Shown here in pieces: positions 45,478 through 56,941 of a DNA stretch of 64,000 nucleotides; the stretch's first letter is position 1; every line of letters begins with the position of its first letter. A program made the translations under genes and the position numbers. The stretch is from Scolanthus callimorphus. Its lineage: Eukaryota; Cnidaria; Anthozoa; Actiniaria; Edwardsiidae. Below the pieces are notes generated by a model that saw only the letters and a program-made list of their open reading frames with translations, had not been told where the DNA came from and searched no databases. The DNA is taken from assembly GCA_033964015.1 (NCBI GenBank), contig CM066924.1:992001-1056000 (forward strand), written 5' to 3'.

Positions 45478-46141
45478 TGACGACATAGCGCCACTTGCGA
45501 GCTGTCAATCAATCTGGAACTTTGACTATTAGGTTCTGTGAACCTTGTAACATGGAAATGAAGAAACTCGAAAGAAAAGGTTGCTCTAGAGAAAGAAGGA
45601 AACCAAAACAGACATCCTGACACAGTCGTCTTGCGTACATTTTACTAATATATTTGAGAAAAGAAAACATTCGTAGAAAAAACAACGTAGCATCGGAGCA
45701 TGACATTAGTTGGAAGTTGGAAGAAAAAGACACTCATCCTTAGACCTATTGCAAAGCATACACTGCGTCCATACTTGAAGGAAAAGAGGAAATTAAGGAC
45801 CCTCAATATACAGCCGATTGCGTTTGACCGTTTTACCCTAACAGTTCGCACGTTATGTTTGAACGTTTGAAAGTTGCGTTTCTAGGAAAGAACGAGACGT
45901 TTCTATTGGTTGAGTTTTTCGGTCTTTGTTTAATTAGCCAATCAGAATGCGAAAAAAATTGTTTTCTTGGGTCACGACTATAAACGCAAGTTGTACTTAC
46001 TTCGTCCCCTTATTGTGTGGTTGTTGAATGGGTTCGTTTCTGATTGGCTAAGTGTCTAACTAAGTGTGTAACACTCGTCTTAAATACGGTATCTTTGTAA
46101 AAACACGTTAAAAACAAGTTTTTGTGTAAGCTTTAAATGAC
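45478..46141 (+). other. Probable 3' UTR of the BH3-only gene
   Basis: Non-coding sequence between the stop codon and the first good polyadenylation hexamer. It contains TTGATTGGC/AGCCAATCAG-like inverted words (45905-45960 and 46035-46050). No other exon was seen. The minus-strand frames here start at non-ATG codons or lack motifs. Confidence 0.4.
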
Positions 46142-46147
46142 AATAAA
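46142..46147 (+). terminator. Polyadenylation signal AATAAA
   Basis: A canonical hexamer in CAATAAATTAATATTC, 665 bp after the BH3-only stop codon, followed by a GT/T-containing stretch. It is the likely 3' end of that transcript. Confidence 0.4.
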
Positions 46148-46250
46148 TTAATATTCACTCAAAAGTTGTCATTTCCTAACGGGAGGGGAGGGAGAGTGGG
46201 GGAAGGGAGAGGGAGGAGGACACCCCCTTAGGGAAAAATGTGAAATATAT

Positions 46251-46591
46251 CATTTTATTATATAAACACCAATGAAATACCAGGTGATCTCCCGCGCGAA
46301 AACTTGATATCTTCACACGTGAAAATATCATGTTATTTTCACATGTGAAAATATCACACTTGCCTTTGATGAATGCTCGATTTTTAAGCTTAACTCAAAT
46401 AAAATTTGAATTTGGTATTTCATTGATGTTTATATAATAAACAGAACATTACATGACCGCTTGGAGATACGAATTTTATCTTCTCGTGTTAAAAATTTAT
46501 CTCACTCGTTCGCTGCGCTCACTCGTGAGATAAATTTTCAACACTCGAACATAAAATTCGTATCTCCGCGCGGCCATGTAATATCCTCTAT
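46251..46591 (+). mobile_element. ~340-bp MITE, copy 2
   Basis: A near-identical direct copy of 44198-44543. The two copies stand as direct repeats about 2.05 kb apart, on either side of the BH3-only coding exon. Confidence 0.85.
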
Positions 46592-47834
46592 TTAACTACA
46601 AGCAGTCATGTAGTTCTATGGCTGTCTTATACATTTGAACTGCGAGAAACTTTTCTAATAATATACATAGCATCTTTTATTGAGATCCAAACGGCATATT
46701 TACAAAACATGAGAAGCAATCTTTTCATCAATCATATGCAGGACCCACCATTAACTTTTTTTCAAAAGGCGCAACTGGCACCTTAAAAAATGAAAGTTTC
46801 CAACTCGTAAAGTTTGGTCGCCATAATAGAAATCTGGTCAACATATTTTTCTCTCGAATTAAAGCAGTTGACAGCTAATTTTGAGAAGGACCCTGATATG
46901 GCAGATCAATTTGTTTGTTTACCAATAAAAAGAAAGCCTCAGTGTGTACTCTGCTAATACAACTCACGGGTTAGAAACATGCTTTTGAAATACATTTGCA
47001 CGATTATTTTCACACAATTTTTTAGCAACCATACAATATGTTATTATTCATTATTTTTTTACAATATGTTATTATTTATTATTTTTGTTATTTTTAATGC
47101 TGTATTAATGATTTACAGTTTTATTAGAAACTATAATGAAATTTGTCTTTACAAAACATATTGATAATTTGTTAGAAATTATATTACAATTTTTCTATTG
47201 GTCAATTAATAATAAATAATTAGTCAAATTAAGGTAATAATAATAATAAGAAGAATTGGACAACTAAATGTATTGTACAAATCTTCCAATGTGCGATTCT
47301 TCCAATGTCTGAGATTTGAGCAAAAAAAGCACACTCTAGTAAGCCAATCAGATTGCAGAATGCGTGCATGACTTCAAAATGGATATAATAAAGAACGAAA
47401 CTGGTTTAAATTTAACTAAAAAAATTAACTCATTTTTTTAGGCCATCACATGCCAGAGCATAGCCACATAGCCCTTTGATCTGTACAAGTTTTAAACTTC
47501 TTTCATCCTCTTTGGGGCTCTTATTCACTCAATACTAGACTAGATATTACTTCCTCAAAACATGCACACAAAATCAAACTGTTCAGTTCTACATACATGT
47601 ACACTGTACTGGTAGCAGTACACTACAAGGCTCAAAATTAATTCTAAAATTTTGCAGCTTGTCTAATAAAGATACATACAGAAAAAGAAAGTTTAAATGG
47701 CAAGAAGATTTCAGTATTCTCATTCAATATTTTTGACTTAATAAAAATTTATGCTCATTCACCAGATTTGTAAACAATTTTTAGCCCCATATATTTCATT
47801 CTAATCGATCAAAAATATAAAAACTATGAGTGAA
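46592..47834. other. AT-rich spacer between the BH3-only and thioesterase genes
   Basis: Very AT-rich around 46980-47240, with a TATTATT-type low-complexity patch. No exon supported. The part next to 47835 should include the 3' UTR of the minus-strand thioesterase. Confidence 0.3.
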
Positions 47835-50800
47835 TTACTTCTTTTCTCTCTCTTTTAACTTTGATGCCACATCAATAAACAAGGCAGTAGATGTAGCATA
47901 CAATTTTTCACCATCAGAACTTCTGATTTCAGCAAAGACATAAACTTTCCTACCAGCAACATGGTCCACTTTGCCTTGTAATAGCACTGTGCATGGTAGA
48001 GGTAGCGCTCTGGTATCAAGAAAACAGAAAATGTTAGCCAAAGAAATTGGTCCAAGACAGCGACTATCCAGGGGGGAGGGGACAGTGTTGCTCATTGGAA
48101 AAAATGAATTTGACCCCTATCAAAATGGGTGTGGCCAAGATTCTGAAAAACCTCTAAAAGAATTCATTAACAAATACAGAAAATGTTAAATCTTTTCAAC
48201 ACCTGACAGAGGTTTCACCGTGATTAAAAAAAGTATGACCATCCTCTTCATGGCAAGTGTTTGCTCAAAAAATATCTACTTTAAACTTGATTTTGTGAGT
48301 AACAGACTTTTTCTTGTCACAGAGTGGACAATTCTGATTGCGTTTGTGATGGATACACTCACAATTTTGCTCCCTGGTTTAAATGAAATTCTAAATGTAC
48401 AAGTCAGGAGCGTACAGGGTTTTTTCGTGAGCCGTGATCAACCCTTTTTCGTTTTCATGATCCATGAATCGTGGCATGACCCTTGAAAATCGTTTTGAAA
48501 TGCTCGAGAGTCATGATTTTGAGCTGATAAAATCATGATTTGTGATTTTTTGTCCCGGTTGAGATTACGCATACAGTGAATTTTCTGTGTCAAAAATATC
48601 AATGATCACATTGTTTGTCAAAGTCAGAATTTCATTTTGAGGATACTTCGTGCAGATACTTAGAGAGCGCCTCGGGGGACTGATGATATTTCTTTTAAGG
48701 GGGGGGGGGGAAACAATTCATTGTTGGGTGAGCGAAAGGGGGGGATCTATCGAAACTTGATGCCCTGAAAGGGGGGACCACAAGAAATTTTCGAAGAAAT
48801 TATTCCCGCAACTTCGATATCATCTGCATTAAAAAATTTTGGTGCACTACACATGCATAAGGAAGACATCAGGGGCAAACTTGCCCCTGAAAATTTAATA
48901 TTGTCTTTGAGGATGCACGGAACGAAGCTAATAACTCCCCCCAAAAAGCCCCCCAATTAGAGGGTTGGCAGGCAATCACTATGTTCGAAAGAACTGACAC
49001 CTTAGGTCAGCATGAGTTTGACGTTACAAGCATAGAAATTCATCATTCGGGCTGTGCTTTATGCAGGAACAATAATAATTTGTCATATACAAGGTGCTTT
49101 GCACGCATGGAGAATTTACAGGCTTTGTTTACTATACACAAAAAATGAAATGTTCATCACCCTTTTCTCTGAGCCATGATGAAATGTTTTTTGTTTTAAA
49201 TCAGGGTGCGCTTCGCGCGCAACAAAAGAAGTTGCAATCCTCTCTTTCTGTAAAGCGTCTTCCACTACAAATTGGGGTGGGGGGATCACGAAAACTTTTA
49301 ACAGCTCTGAGGGGGATCATGTAAACCATATAGTACTTATAAAGGGGGATCACTTCATTTTGACAGAGTGTATTGCCCCAAATCGTCAGACCCCACAGGA
49401 GATAAATAATGACCGGTCCCCTTGATGGCAAGCAACAACAGTGAGCAGAGCGTGATTTCCCAGTATCTATTTTCGTGATCCGTGAAAGCTTACTTTCGAC
49501 AGCCGTGACTCATGATTTTTCACTTTTTGCACTTGTGATCCGTGTGGCATACCCCCCTGTGCATCCCTGACAAGTGACATGTAACAATATGGAAGAATAC
49601 CTCACTTACACTTTGTAATTGACATTTAGATTTGCTGTTACACATGGCCCAATACTTGAATTGCAGCAAACACCACAGGCTACATCTAAAAGAGTTGCAA
49701 TTGCCCCTCCATGGACATGGCTGAAATAGAAGACATGTTAGGTGTAATAAACATTTGAGAAGCCTATGGACAAGAGGCATGTCCCAGGGGGTACACTTTA
49801 CTTGTAACAACTGATGATTTTACTGTGTTTAAATAAACTATATGTATGTAATCAGAAACATATAACTTAGTTGAAACATGTGATGGCGAACCAAGCTGTG
49901 GATTATTCGAGATGAATTTATGACCATATTTGGTCAATAATGAACTCTCGACTGCTAACCCAAGCAGGTTTTCTTTACATAATATTTCATTTTTCGCTCA
50001 TGTAAAGTAGAGCAACAGAGGTAAGTGATAATATACTAACATTTAACATCTTGGAGTCTTGCAACACATTATTTTCAATCAGTTCAATTGTTTATTCTGT
50101 GAATATTCTGCAGCTTGGCACTAAAGCAATGTATGCTTGTTACACGTTTCAACTCACTTATATGTTTCTGATGTAATATGTATCGATATAAAAATGAGGG
50201 GGGGGGGGGGGGCTGACAGAGCTCCAAATTTCATACCCCAAAAATACCTGAGCCATAAATTTTATACATGTAATTTTGGGAGCAGGTATTTTTGGGAGGC
50301 ATAAAATTTATAACCAGAAAAATAACCCAGAAAAATAACCAACTTTTTTTAGCCTAAAAAGGCTTATTCAATATCAGTATACACTCGATGCAGAGCTGCA
50401 GGAATGTCATAAACAAAGTTCTTATTGACCAAATTGATCGCATTTAAGTCCAATAAGGCAGTACATGTATCTTGATGATCAACTAGCCTGTCAGAAGTTT
50501 CAACTCCAAAAAAATACCCATGGATTTTTCAGCACCCCAAAAAATACCTAGAATTTTCAACCCAAGAAAAATACTTTTACAATACAACAAATTTCATACT
50601 CAAAAAATATGTCAGACCCCCTGGGCAGCATGTCCATGTTACTCCAATAAAAAATTTGCATATGTCTTCTTAGCACATAATTTAGCACATTATGTTCCCT
50701 GTGATTACTATTTAATTTTGGGGAAAACTTCTTCGTCCTGTCAGAATCTCTATAATTACAACTGGTAGGCACCAAAAAATCTCTTTTTAGGCACTACCAG

Positions 50801-53800
50801 GGGGGTCAATGTGTTGCTTGTCTGTGCTTCAAAACTGATTGTGTCCCAAGTTTGCAAGGCTCACATGTCAGTGTGGTCAAAATTTTAGTACGGTAATTTG
50901 TAGGGTCATTCCACAGTAAACCGTATGTTGCGGAGTCTACATTCAGAGAGATTTGAGGCAACTTAACTTCAAATCTATAGAACTTCAGTCAAAGTGACTT
51001 TACATGTCTAGGGTATAAGAGTATAATTGCTTTATACAGTAGAGTTGACCATCATTCTAGTTAAAGGGGTTCAAAGATATTTTATTGTTTATATTGGGTG
51101 TTGCGGAGTCTACTCAGAAGAACCTTTGATTTCTAACAAGTAACTTTAGCTAGAAATCTCTGTGAATTTTTCAGCTGTTTTGAATAGTGGTTTTTGTTAA
51201 AAGAAGAAGTATTGATCTGTGTTTATTTTAAACACAGAGAGTTTCTTGCTTTGTTTTATTTTTTTGGAGAAACGATTTATTTTATAAAGGCTGGTGCTGT
51301 TGCGGAGTCTACGTTGCAGAGTCTACAATAGGGCACAAGAGGAAAAACTAAGGCAAAAATACAAAACAATCCTATCAGTGTACTTCAATTAAATAGAAAA
51401 TTCCAAATAAATCAATAAATATCATCCCTTTCCAGTAAATTTCCAGCTGTTTGGTGATCGAATTAAAATTTGGGAATTGTTGCAGAGTCTACTGTTGCGG
51501 AGTCTACAAATAAACAAGCTTGGCATCCTGCAATGCAAATATACTAATTTAATAGTCTTGCAACCTTTCCAACACTAATTTTTGGTTGTTACTTATGTAG
51601 TACAACAATAATACAACTACTACTAACAAATTCAACAGTTTTCTAGTTAGCAGTCCAGAAGTAGTTGTAGATTCCGCAACAAAAATGTAGACTCCGCAAC
51701 GAAAATTAATTACTTGTTATTACTCGAAGGAAACAAATTTTAAATAATTTCTTCCATATATATTTTACAACAGTGATAAATTAGAAGTTTACAAACTTTC
51801 AGAAAAAAATGTTTATTTTTGTAACTTTTATTAAAACTAAAAGTACCAAAATCGTTGCGGAGTCTACAATTCTTCATTGGACAGCAAATTCTCCCAAGCT
51901 CAAGCTAAACAGCCTAGACTACTATGTGTTTTTAGAGAGAGCACCATTAGTAGATTATGTCTATCTAAGTTTCAAACTGTTTATGTTTTATTATTTTCTT
52001 CAACAAGCAGAATTGAAATGTAGACCCCGCAACAGCATTTTACCTAATTTGGATAAATGATGCTAATTTATTCATCAGTGCCGCCAGTTAGAGCAAAATA
52101 AATAGTAATAAAATAAACTTCAGACATTTTCCTGTAAGTTTCTCTGGAAAAGAGCCTAATATTTATGAATTTTAAAAAATGATGTTCAGGCTCAAAACAC
52201 CGTGGAATGACCCTGTAGTTATTTTAGTGACTGCACAACCTCTTCAATTACTGCCACATTACTGCCAAATGACCCAAATTCAAGTTTATGATTCTATGTG
52301 AGATATAATAAACAAATTATTGATCAATACTATGGTGTATCAGTAGCCAAGTTGGCGTCTAAATTGTTTGTAGCTCAGTCAGATCACTCAGATGCCTAGG
52401 GATTTGACTGACAATGACATATGTTGCTGTGTACATTGTGAGAAAATTATGAATGTCACTGTTGATGGACAGGCTTTTGTTAGAGTCACTGTCAGTATTT
52501 TAATAGAATGACTCGTCGTTTGTTATTGTTTCGGAAAGGCTGTGTCATGTTTTCAACGTAGTTCAAGTCCGCGTTGCTTGTCAGAATTTACCGTGGGTCA
52601 GGCCGATCTGTTGTTCTCAGCCCCCAAATCTGCTTGGCAACTCACCCTTTGGGCCCTTCACAGTATGGTCCAAACTGCACGACACCATGCAACTTCTCAT
52701 CAGTCTTGTTGATAAACAAAGCATATTCAAACATCTTGCCTCTTTCTGATAAACATCTTGTAAATAATCTCCTTTCCCCTGTTTGCGGTTTTCCCTTGAT
52801 TTTGACCCATTTTCCGTTACTCTGGTCGGCCTCATGCTTGAGCTGGTTGTACAAGTCAAAAGATTGTTGAGTCCAAGTCTCATTTGGCAAGTACCAGTCC
52901 TCCTCTTCAACAGCATCCTGATAGGACAAAAAGAAATGTATACACTTAGCAATTAATGAATTCCACTGACTATTATGTGGATAGCACCCCCAAGATCTGA
53001 ATAATTATTCATCATACAAAGCTGAATACTGTTTTATAATGGTCAGCAAACCGTCCAAGGTTGTGGACGGTGGCAAAACAAAGCGAGTTTCGACCCAGCG
53101 CAGAGGTCTCTTTCCTCGCGAACCTCAGCCAGCGAAATGCAGAGAAAAGAGGCCTCTGCTAGCAGGGAAGACTCGGTTGAACCCGGTTCCGATGTATCTT
53201 CCCATACATTTCTTTGTAAAAAATAGGCAAGAATACGAAGTTTTGAAAATTCATATCTCAGCCAGTCTTCAAGCAATCTTTGCCAAATTTTGCAATTTTA
53301 CTTATACGGATGTGTAAAATTGAACACTAGATTCCCTTTTCTGTTAACTATTTTATATTTTATTAAACAATATTACGTGATAAAGGCCTATAAGATCATG
53401 ATAATTTTTAATTTTATCATAAGTACAGGGTACATACTTTCATTTTAGCTCTCATCAAACTCAGCCAAAGTTTGGTACAAAGACTACAAAGGTTGTAAAT
53501 GATCAAATCTGGGGCATAATGCACAATGCTGTTCTTGTATATTCCGTATTAGACCTACTAGGTTTGCTAATAAAAGTTGAAAAATAAATATGCCACTCTG
53601 AAACTAAACACAAACAGAAAACCAATAGCCAATCAGGAGTGGAAGCCACTCAACAACAAACCAATCAGGAGGCAAATAAGCCAGACTTGTGTTTAGTCAT
53701 GACGTGAGCAGTGGCGTGTTTTGATTAGTTCGCAATTTGATTGGCTGAAAAACAACAGACAACAGACTCTTGACCAATAGAAATGCTTTAACTAACGCAA

Positions 53801-54951
53801 GTCTGACTTACTTTCCGTGGTTATCTGAAATCCGCTCTAAGGGGCTGATTACATGGAAATTTCCAGTCTGGGCTGACAGGCAGGGAGGCTGAATTGCCAG
53901 TCCCGCCTTCTTGACACTTACATACAGTTTCTTCATTACATGAAGAAAATCTCAGCCTGGGCTTAAATTCGGCTAGGATTTTCAGCCCTGGTTGTTTGGC
54001 AAAAATTCACCATGTTATCACAGCAGATTTTCAGCCCTGGCTGGAAATCTGTGCCCATGCTATCTTGCATCCAGTGTAAAAGCCAAAGGACATGCGCTTT
54101 AGTTGCAAGATGGTGCTGAGATTTGAAACAGCTCATGCTGAAAAGTCACATATAATCACAACAAAATTTAGGGTAGTCACCATGCTGGAATCTCAGCCCG
54201 GGTTGAAATCTCCACATACCTGCCAACTTTCCAGGCTTTCCATGGAGTCTCCAGGTTTTTTATCAAATCTCCCAGTCTCCAGGTTAAAGCATCTCCCGGA
54301 TTTTTCAAAATATTCTATGATTCATAGTGAGGTACCAAAATGTCAACCTATGTAAGTCTGTGCCATCGGCAAAGATTCAGAGAGAGTTCCAACGTTTTCG
54401 GAAGGGATTTGGAAAGGTTTCGGGAAAGACTCGGGGAGACGACATGGTTCTGATGAATTCTCCAGATTTTAGAACTTCTAGGGTTGACAGATAATAAATG
54501 TCTCCATGTAATAAATGCCTCCATGTAATCAGCCCATAATACAGTGTAGAGCGAATTTCATATGACTGTAGTGAAACCAATCACAAAGTGATTACACCAA
54601 TTCTGAACAAAACCTATAGGAATGATTCCAAATTATTCCCTACAGTCATCTAAAATCCGCTCTAACTCCATGGTTGTATAGATTACTTACTTTACCAGAT
54701 AAAATAGCTGAGGGTCCAGCGACCTCTCTGATGTCACTTCTTACAGAGCCCTCGCTTGCCTGGCTAGACATTCGGGCTAATCTAACTTGATTTAGTCCTA
54801 GATTCGTGCTAGTCATTTCTCCCTTTAACAGATGTCCACCTAATCGAGAGAGCCTTCTGACGGAAGCTCTGTCGGCCATTCGCGCGAATGTTGAAAGTAA
54901 ACTTGAACTGAAAAAATTTCTAGCGCCAAATCTACAAAAACACAAGCTCAT
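47835..54951 (-). CDS. THEM4/THEM5-like acyl-CoA thioesterase, copy A (4 exons)
   Basis: Spliced from exon 1 54951-54691, exon 2 52917-52646, exon 3 49720-49610 and exon 4 48009-47835; introns follow GT/AG with phases 0, 2 and 2, giving 272 residues. The N-terminus (MSLCFCRFGARNFF, then R-rich with almost no acid for 45 residues) looks like a mitochondrial presequence. Exon 2 holds WVKIKGKPQT, RRLFTRCLSE and MFEYALFIN. Exons 2-3 join as CEGPKG-HVHGGAIATLLDVA, the conserved hotdog-helix HGG...T/D region of this thioesterase group. Exon 3 gives VTANLNVNYK and exon 4 GKVDHVAGRKVYVFAEI and LYATSTALFI. The family hydrolyses long-chain acyl-CoA to fatty acid and CoA in mitochondria (knowledge of THEM4/THEM5). 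Its length is slightly above the human proteins (~240-247), mostly in the leader. Introns are loaded with transposons. An in-frame upstream start is not available (TTG at 54963). Confidence 0.9.
48405..49569. mobile_element. 1165-bp TIR element in intron 3 of thioesterase A
   Basis: The left end CAGGAGCGTACAGGG and the complement of the right end CAGGGATGCACAGGGG are related inverted termini. ACAAGT directly borders both sides (48399-48404 and 49570-49575), a 6-bp target duplication. The interior has a dozen GTGATCCGTGA/ATCATGATT-type words near both ends, likely subterminal repeats. No transposase. The right end is 41 bp from exon 3; copy B has no such element there. Confidence 0.7.
50198..50622. 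mobile_element. Possible inverted-repeat element in intron 2
   Basis: The ends GGGGGGCTGACAGAGCTCC and TATGTCAGACCCCCT are imperfect inverted partners. Inside, AAATTTCATAC...CAAAAAAT words are repeated on both sides, as are (A/T)AAAATACC words. No target duplication was determined because of the G-run. Confidence 0.4.
50902..52214. mobile_element. ~1.3-kb element studded with the 13-mer TTGCGGAGTCTAC
   Basis: The termini are AGGGTCATTCCAC (50902-50914) and GTGGAATGACCCT (52202-52214), a perfect 13-bp inverted repeat. Inside are ten copies of TTGCGGAGTCTAC or a one-base variant. Forward copies start at 50928, 51101, 51300, 51314, 51480, 51495 and 51855; reverse copies are at 51667-51679, 51687-51699 and 52020-52032. 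The sequence between them is AT-rich and unrelated. No open frame of note. A 2-bp GT may be the target duplication, but this is uncertain. It lies in intron 2 of thioesterase A. I cannot name the superfamily. Confidence 0.75.
53039..53295. mobile_element. Composite of two foldback fragments in intron 1
   Basis: 53039-53166 copies the outer arm of the palindrome at 21215-21530 (GGTCAGCAAACCGTCCAAGG to CTGCTAGCAGGGAA). 53195-53290 matches 62910-62975 (GCAAGAATACGAAGTTTTGA, CATATCTCAGCCAGT). Either one inserted beside the other or both belong to one larger element. Confidence 0.55.
53841..54536. mobile_element. 696-bp TIR element with TAA target duplication in intron 1
   Basis: The ends GGGGCTGATTACATGGA and TCCATGTAATCAGCCCA match inversely at 16 of 17 bases. 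TAA stands outside both (53838-53840 and 54537-54539). The 3-bp TWA duplication fits PIF/Harbinger-type insertion. The interior has about five TCAGCC(T/C)(G)GGCTGAAA-type subrepeats (53862, 53950, 53980, 54030, 54192). It differs in TIR from the TGCACCAG family. Confidence 0.65.
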
Positions 54952-55310
54952 TTCTTCCGACAATAACGAACTCTAAGAAGCAATAACCGCGTTGTGCGAA
55001 AATAAGGCTGAATTAGTTCTGCTGCTTAGTTAATATGAGTCATTTCAACAGAGATTTTATGATTTTTTCACGGGAAATTTCGACTCACTTTTTCACATGT
55101 GGACGCCGCCATTTTGTAGCTTGAGTAACGCTAATGGTAATTACCGCTGAAAAATTATTGTCGCCTGCGGTGGAATATATTAGAGATTTGCCGCGGCGGG
55201 CTTCCTGTGGCAAGAGCGCGCACGTTGTTTTGAGACCTTGTTTTTTTGTTAGCTTTTTTGAGAGCTTTCGTGTACATTATATGAATGATGTGTTTTATTT
55301 TTAGTCGAAA
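54952..55310. promoter_or_regulatory. Probable promoter region of thioesterase A
   Basis: About 150 bp upstream of the start, including CACGGGAAATTTCGACTCAC and ACGCCGCC, are shared with the region upstream of copy B (62517-62665). So the duplicated unit included the proximal promoter; similarity stops near 55108 and 62655. There is no TATA box; the GCCGCCATTTTG word resembles a YY1-type core-promoter site (inference). Confidence 0.4.
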
Positions 55311-55634
55311 ATGTATCAAGAATGTCGGCGAACGATCGTTTTCGTTGGGCGAAAAAATGAGACCATCGTAAAACCATTTCTTTCTCCGAGGATTTCTGGA
55401 TTATGTTCAGGCAATTGCAGAAATGACACCAGAGCTAAGAGCTACGGAAATTTTGATTTGAATAGCCTACTTTTCCTGCCTTTTTGGATCTTTTTTATTG
55501 TCTTGTTTGGCCGTTGGCTGGCGGGTGAAGCAAGTCGTCACATTTTTTATTTTCATTTAAAGCCAAATAATTACACCTTTGTGCAACTTTCGGGTAACAC
55601 TACGAGAAAAAATGACCAAAAACAAATAAAATAA
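55311..55634 (+). CDS. Unassigned 107-codon frame, one possible membrane helix (doubtful)
   Basis: ATG-started frame beginning MYQECRRTIVFVGRKNETIV, with a strongly hydrophobic stretch LLFLPFWIFFIVLFG near residues 53-67 and a polar tail. TTTTATTTTTAG just before the ATG could be a splice acceptor, which would make this an exon of a gene divergent from thioesterase A. No family is recognised and no partner exon found. Confidence 0.2.
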   Translation: MYQECRRTIVFVGRKNETIVKPFLSPRISGLCSGNCRNDTRAKSYGNFDLNSLLFLPFWIFFIVLFGRWLAGEASRHIFYFHLKPNNYTFVQLSGNTTRKNDQKQIK

Positions 55635-55988
55635 AATAAATATTCTATTCCCGAGCCCGGCCGGGGTCACCGAACATCACACGCAGCAATGGCTGATGTA
55701 GAAAACATCCAAATAACTGATGGGTAGCCAAATTATTAGTCTAGGTTTGTCAAATAGCCCTCATTAACTACGTAGTCTAATCATGATTGTAGGCTTTCAT
55801 GCAATACAATGCAATACCTTACACAGAACAAATTTACAGCTAAAAAAATAATTTGCATGGACTTATACAGATGGAAACGGATTGCAACGAGTCTTTGAAA
55901 TCTTTGGGATGAAACAGTTTTCAAAGTTTGAAGTTACATCCAAATTTGTATGAAATTCGACAGTCTTGCAGGTCAACATTGCTTATTA

Positions 55989-56268
55989 TGCTAATACCAA
56001 GTGATATAAGTGATTTAGATTATTACATACACATTTTTAGAGCTGTATTTACGATTTTATTCAAATAACCGTTGCTTCTCATTGGCTGCTTATTTCTATC
56101 AACCAATCAAATTGCAAACTAATTTATATGCTAATACCAAGTGATATAAGTGATTTAGATGATTACATACACATTTTAGAGCTGTATTTACGATTTTATT
56201 CAAATAACCGTTGCTTTCTCATTGGCTGCTTATTTCTATCAACCAATCAAATTGCAAACTAATTACAA
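55989..56268 (+). repeat. Tandem duplication, 140-bp period, two copies
   Basis: CTAATACCAAGTGATATAAG begins at 55991 and again at 56131, and the two following ~135 bp are almost identical (GTTGCTT(T)CTCATTGGCTGC, ATCAACCAATCAAATTGC). It differs by single-base indels, so it is a recent duplication. It contains CCAAT words on both strands. Confidence 0.9.
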
Positions 56269-56474
56269 GCGAGAGCACTTGTTTGGTGACTACTAAGTAA
56301 TCCTGAATTGGTTCGGCTGCTGATTGACTGGGCTGGAAACCATGCAACAGCAAGTTGTAATTACTCTTGTTTCTGATTGGCTAGTGATTACACAAGTGCG
56401 TTTACGTTGACGATGGTCATCTAAAATCTGTTCTATATGTTATTCAAATACTCATTAATTATTCGTGACCTAAT

Positions 56475-56560
56475 GAAATGAGTGATGTGAGTTCACAGAT
56501 AGGAGTCGAACCCACGACCTTCCAGTATGAGATTTAATTTCGTTCATATATATTCATGAC
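56475..56560 (-). repeat. tRNA-derived sequence (isolated B box)
   Basis: On the minus strand GGTTCGACTCC at 56512-56502 is a perfect RNA polymerase III B box, set in GAAGGTCGTGG...TATCTGTG. No matching A box or acceptor stem at the right distance could be confirmed, so it is more likely a decayed SINE head than a functional tRNA. Confidence 0.4.
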
Positions 56561-56648
56561 CGAATCAGCCAACCAGAGCTCTCATTTTGTACCACGTGCA
56601 GAACCTTGAAATCCAAGGATGATAAGGGGCCGACCATTAACTTTTGAG

Positions 56649-56669
56649 GGGGGGGGGGGGGGGGGGGGG
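56649..56669 (+). repeat. Poly-G run
   Basis: A run of about 21 G bases, in line with other G or C homopolymers at 28255, 33705, 48695, 50200 and 60540. It is a likely site of assembly or slippage error. Confidence 0.8.
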
Positions 56670-56941
56670 TGTGGGCTTTTTTGTCGGTGCAAGATTTTTT
56701 TTTCTACCTCTGTTAAGCGGTGAGAATTTTTTTTCCAATAAAAAAGAAGGGTTTTAGTCACCATTTTGCTGTGCAGGAAATTTTTTTCGGCCCTTCGGGC
56801 CGTGCAAGATATTTTTTTTCAAAAAAGCCTCGGCTCGGACTGGAACTAATTGCGCGGACTTTGAAATCCCGTCAAGTCCTAGTCGGCTTTTAAATATTAC
56901 TTCCAATGAGGATGAATCACTTCATCTTTTCCGGCCCTCTC

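Noticed and set aside
45645..45851. Minus-strand frames opposite the BH3-only 3' UTR
   Set aside because: No motif, and they overlap the probable transcript end of the better supported gene.
56497..56520. Functional tRNA gene at the perfect B box
   Set aside because: No acceptable A box and no paired acceptor stem could be seen around it.
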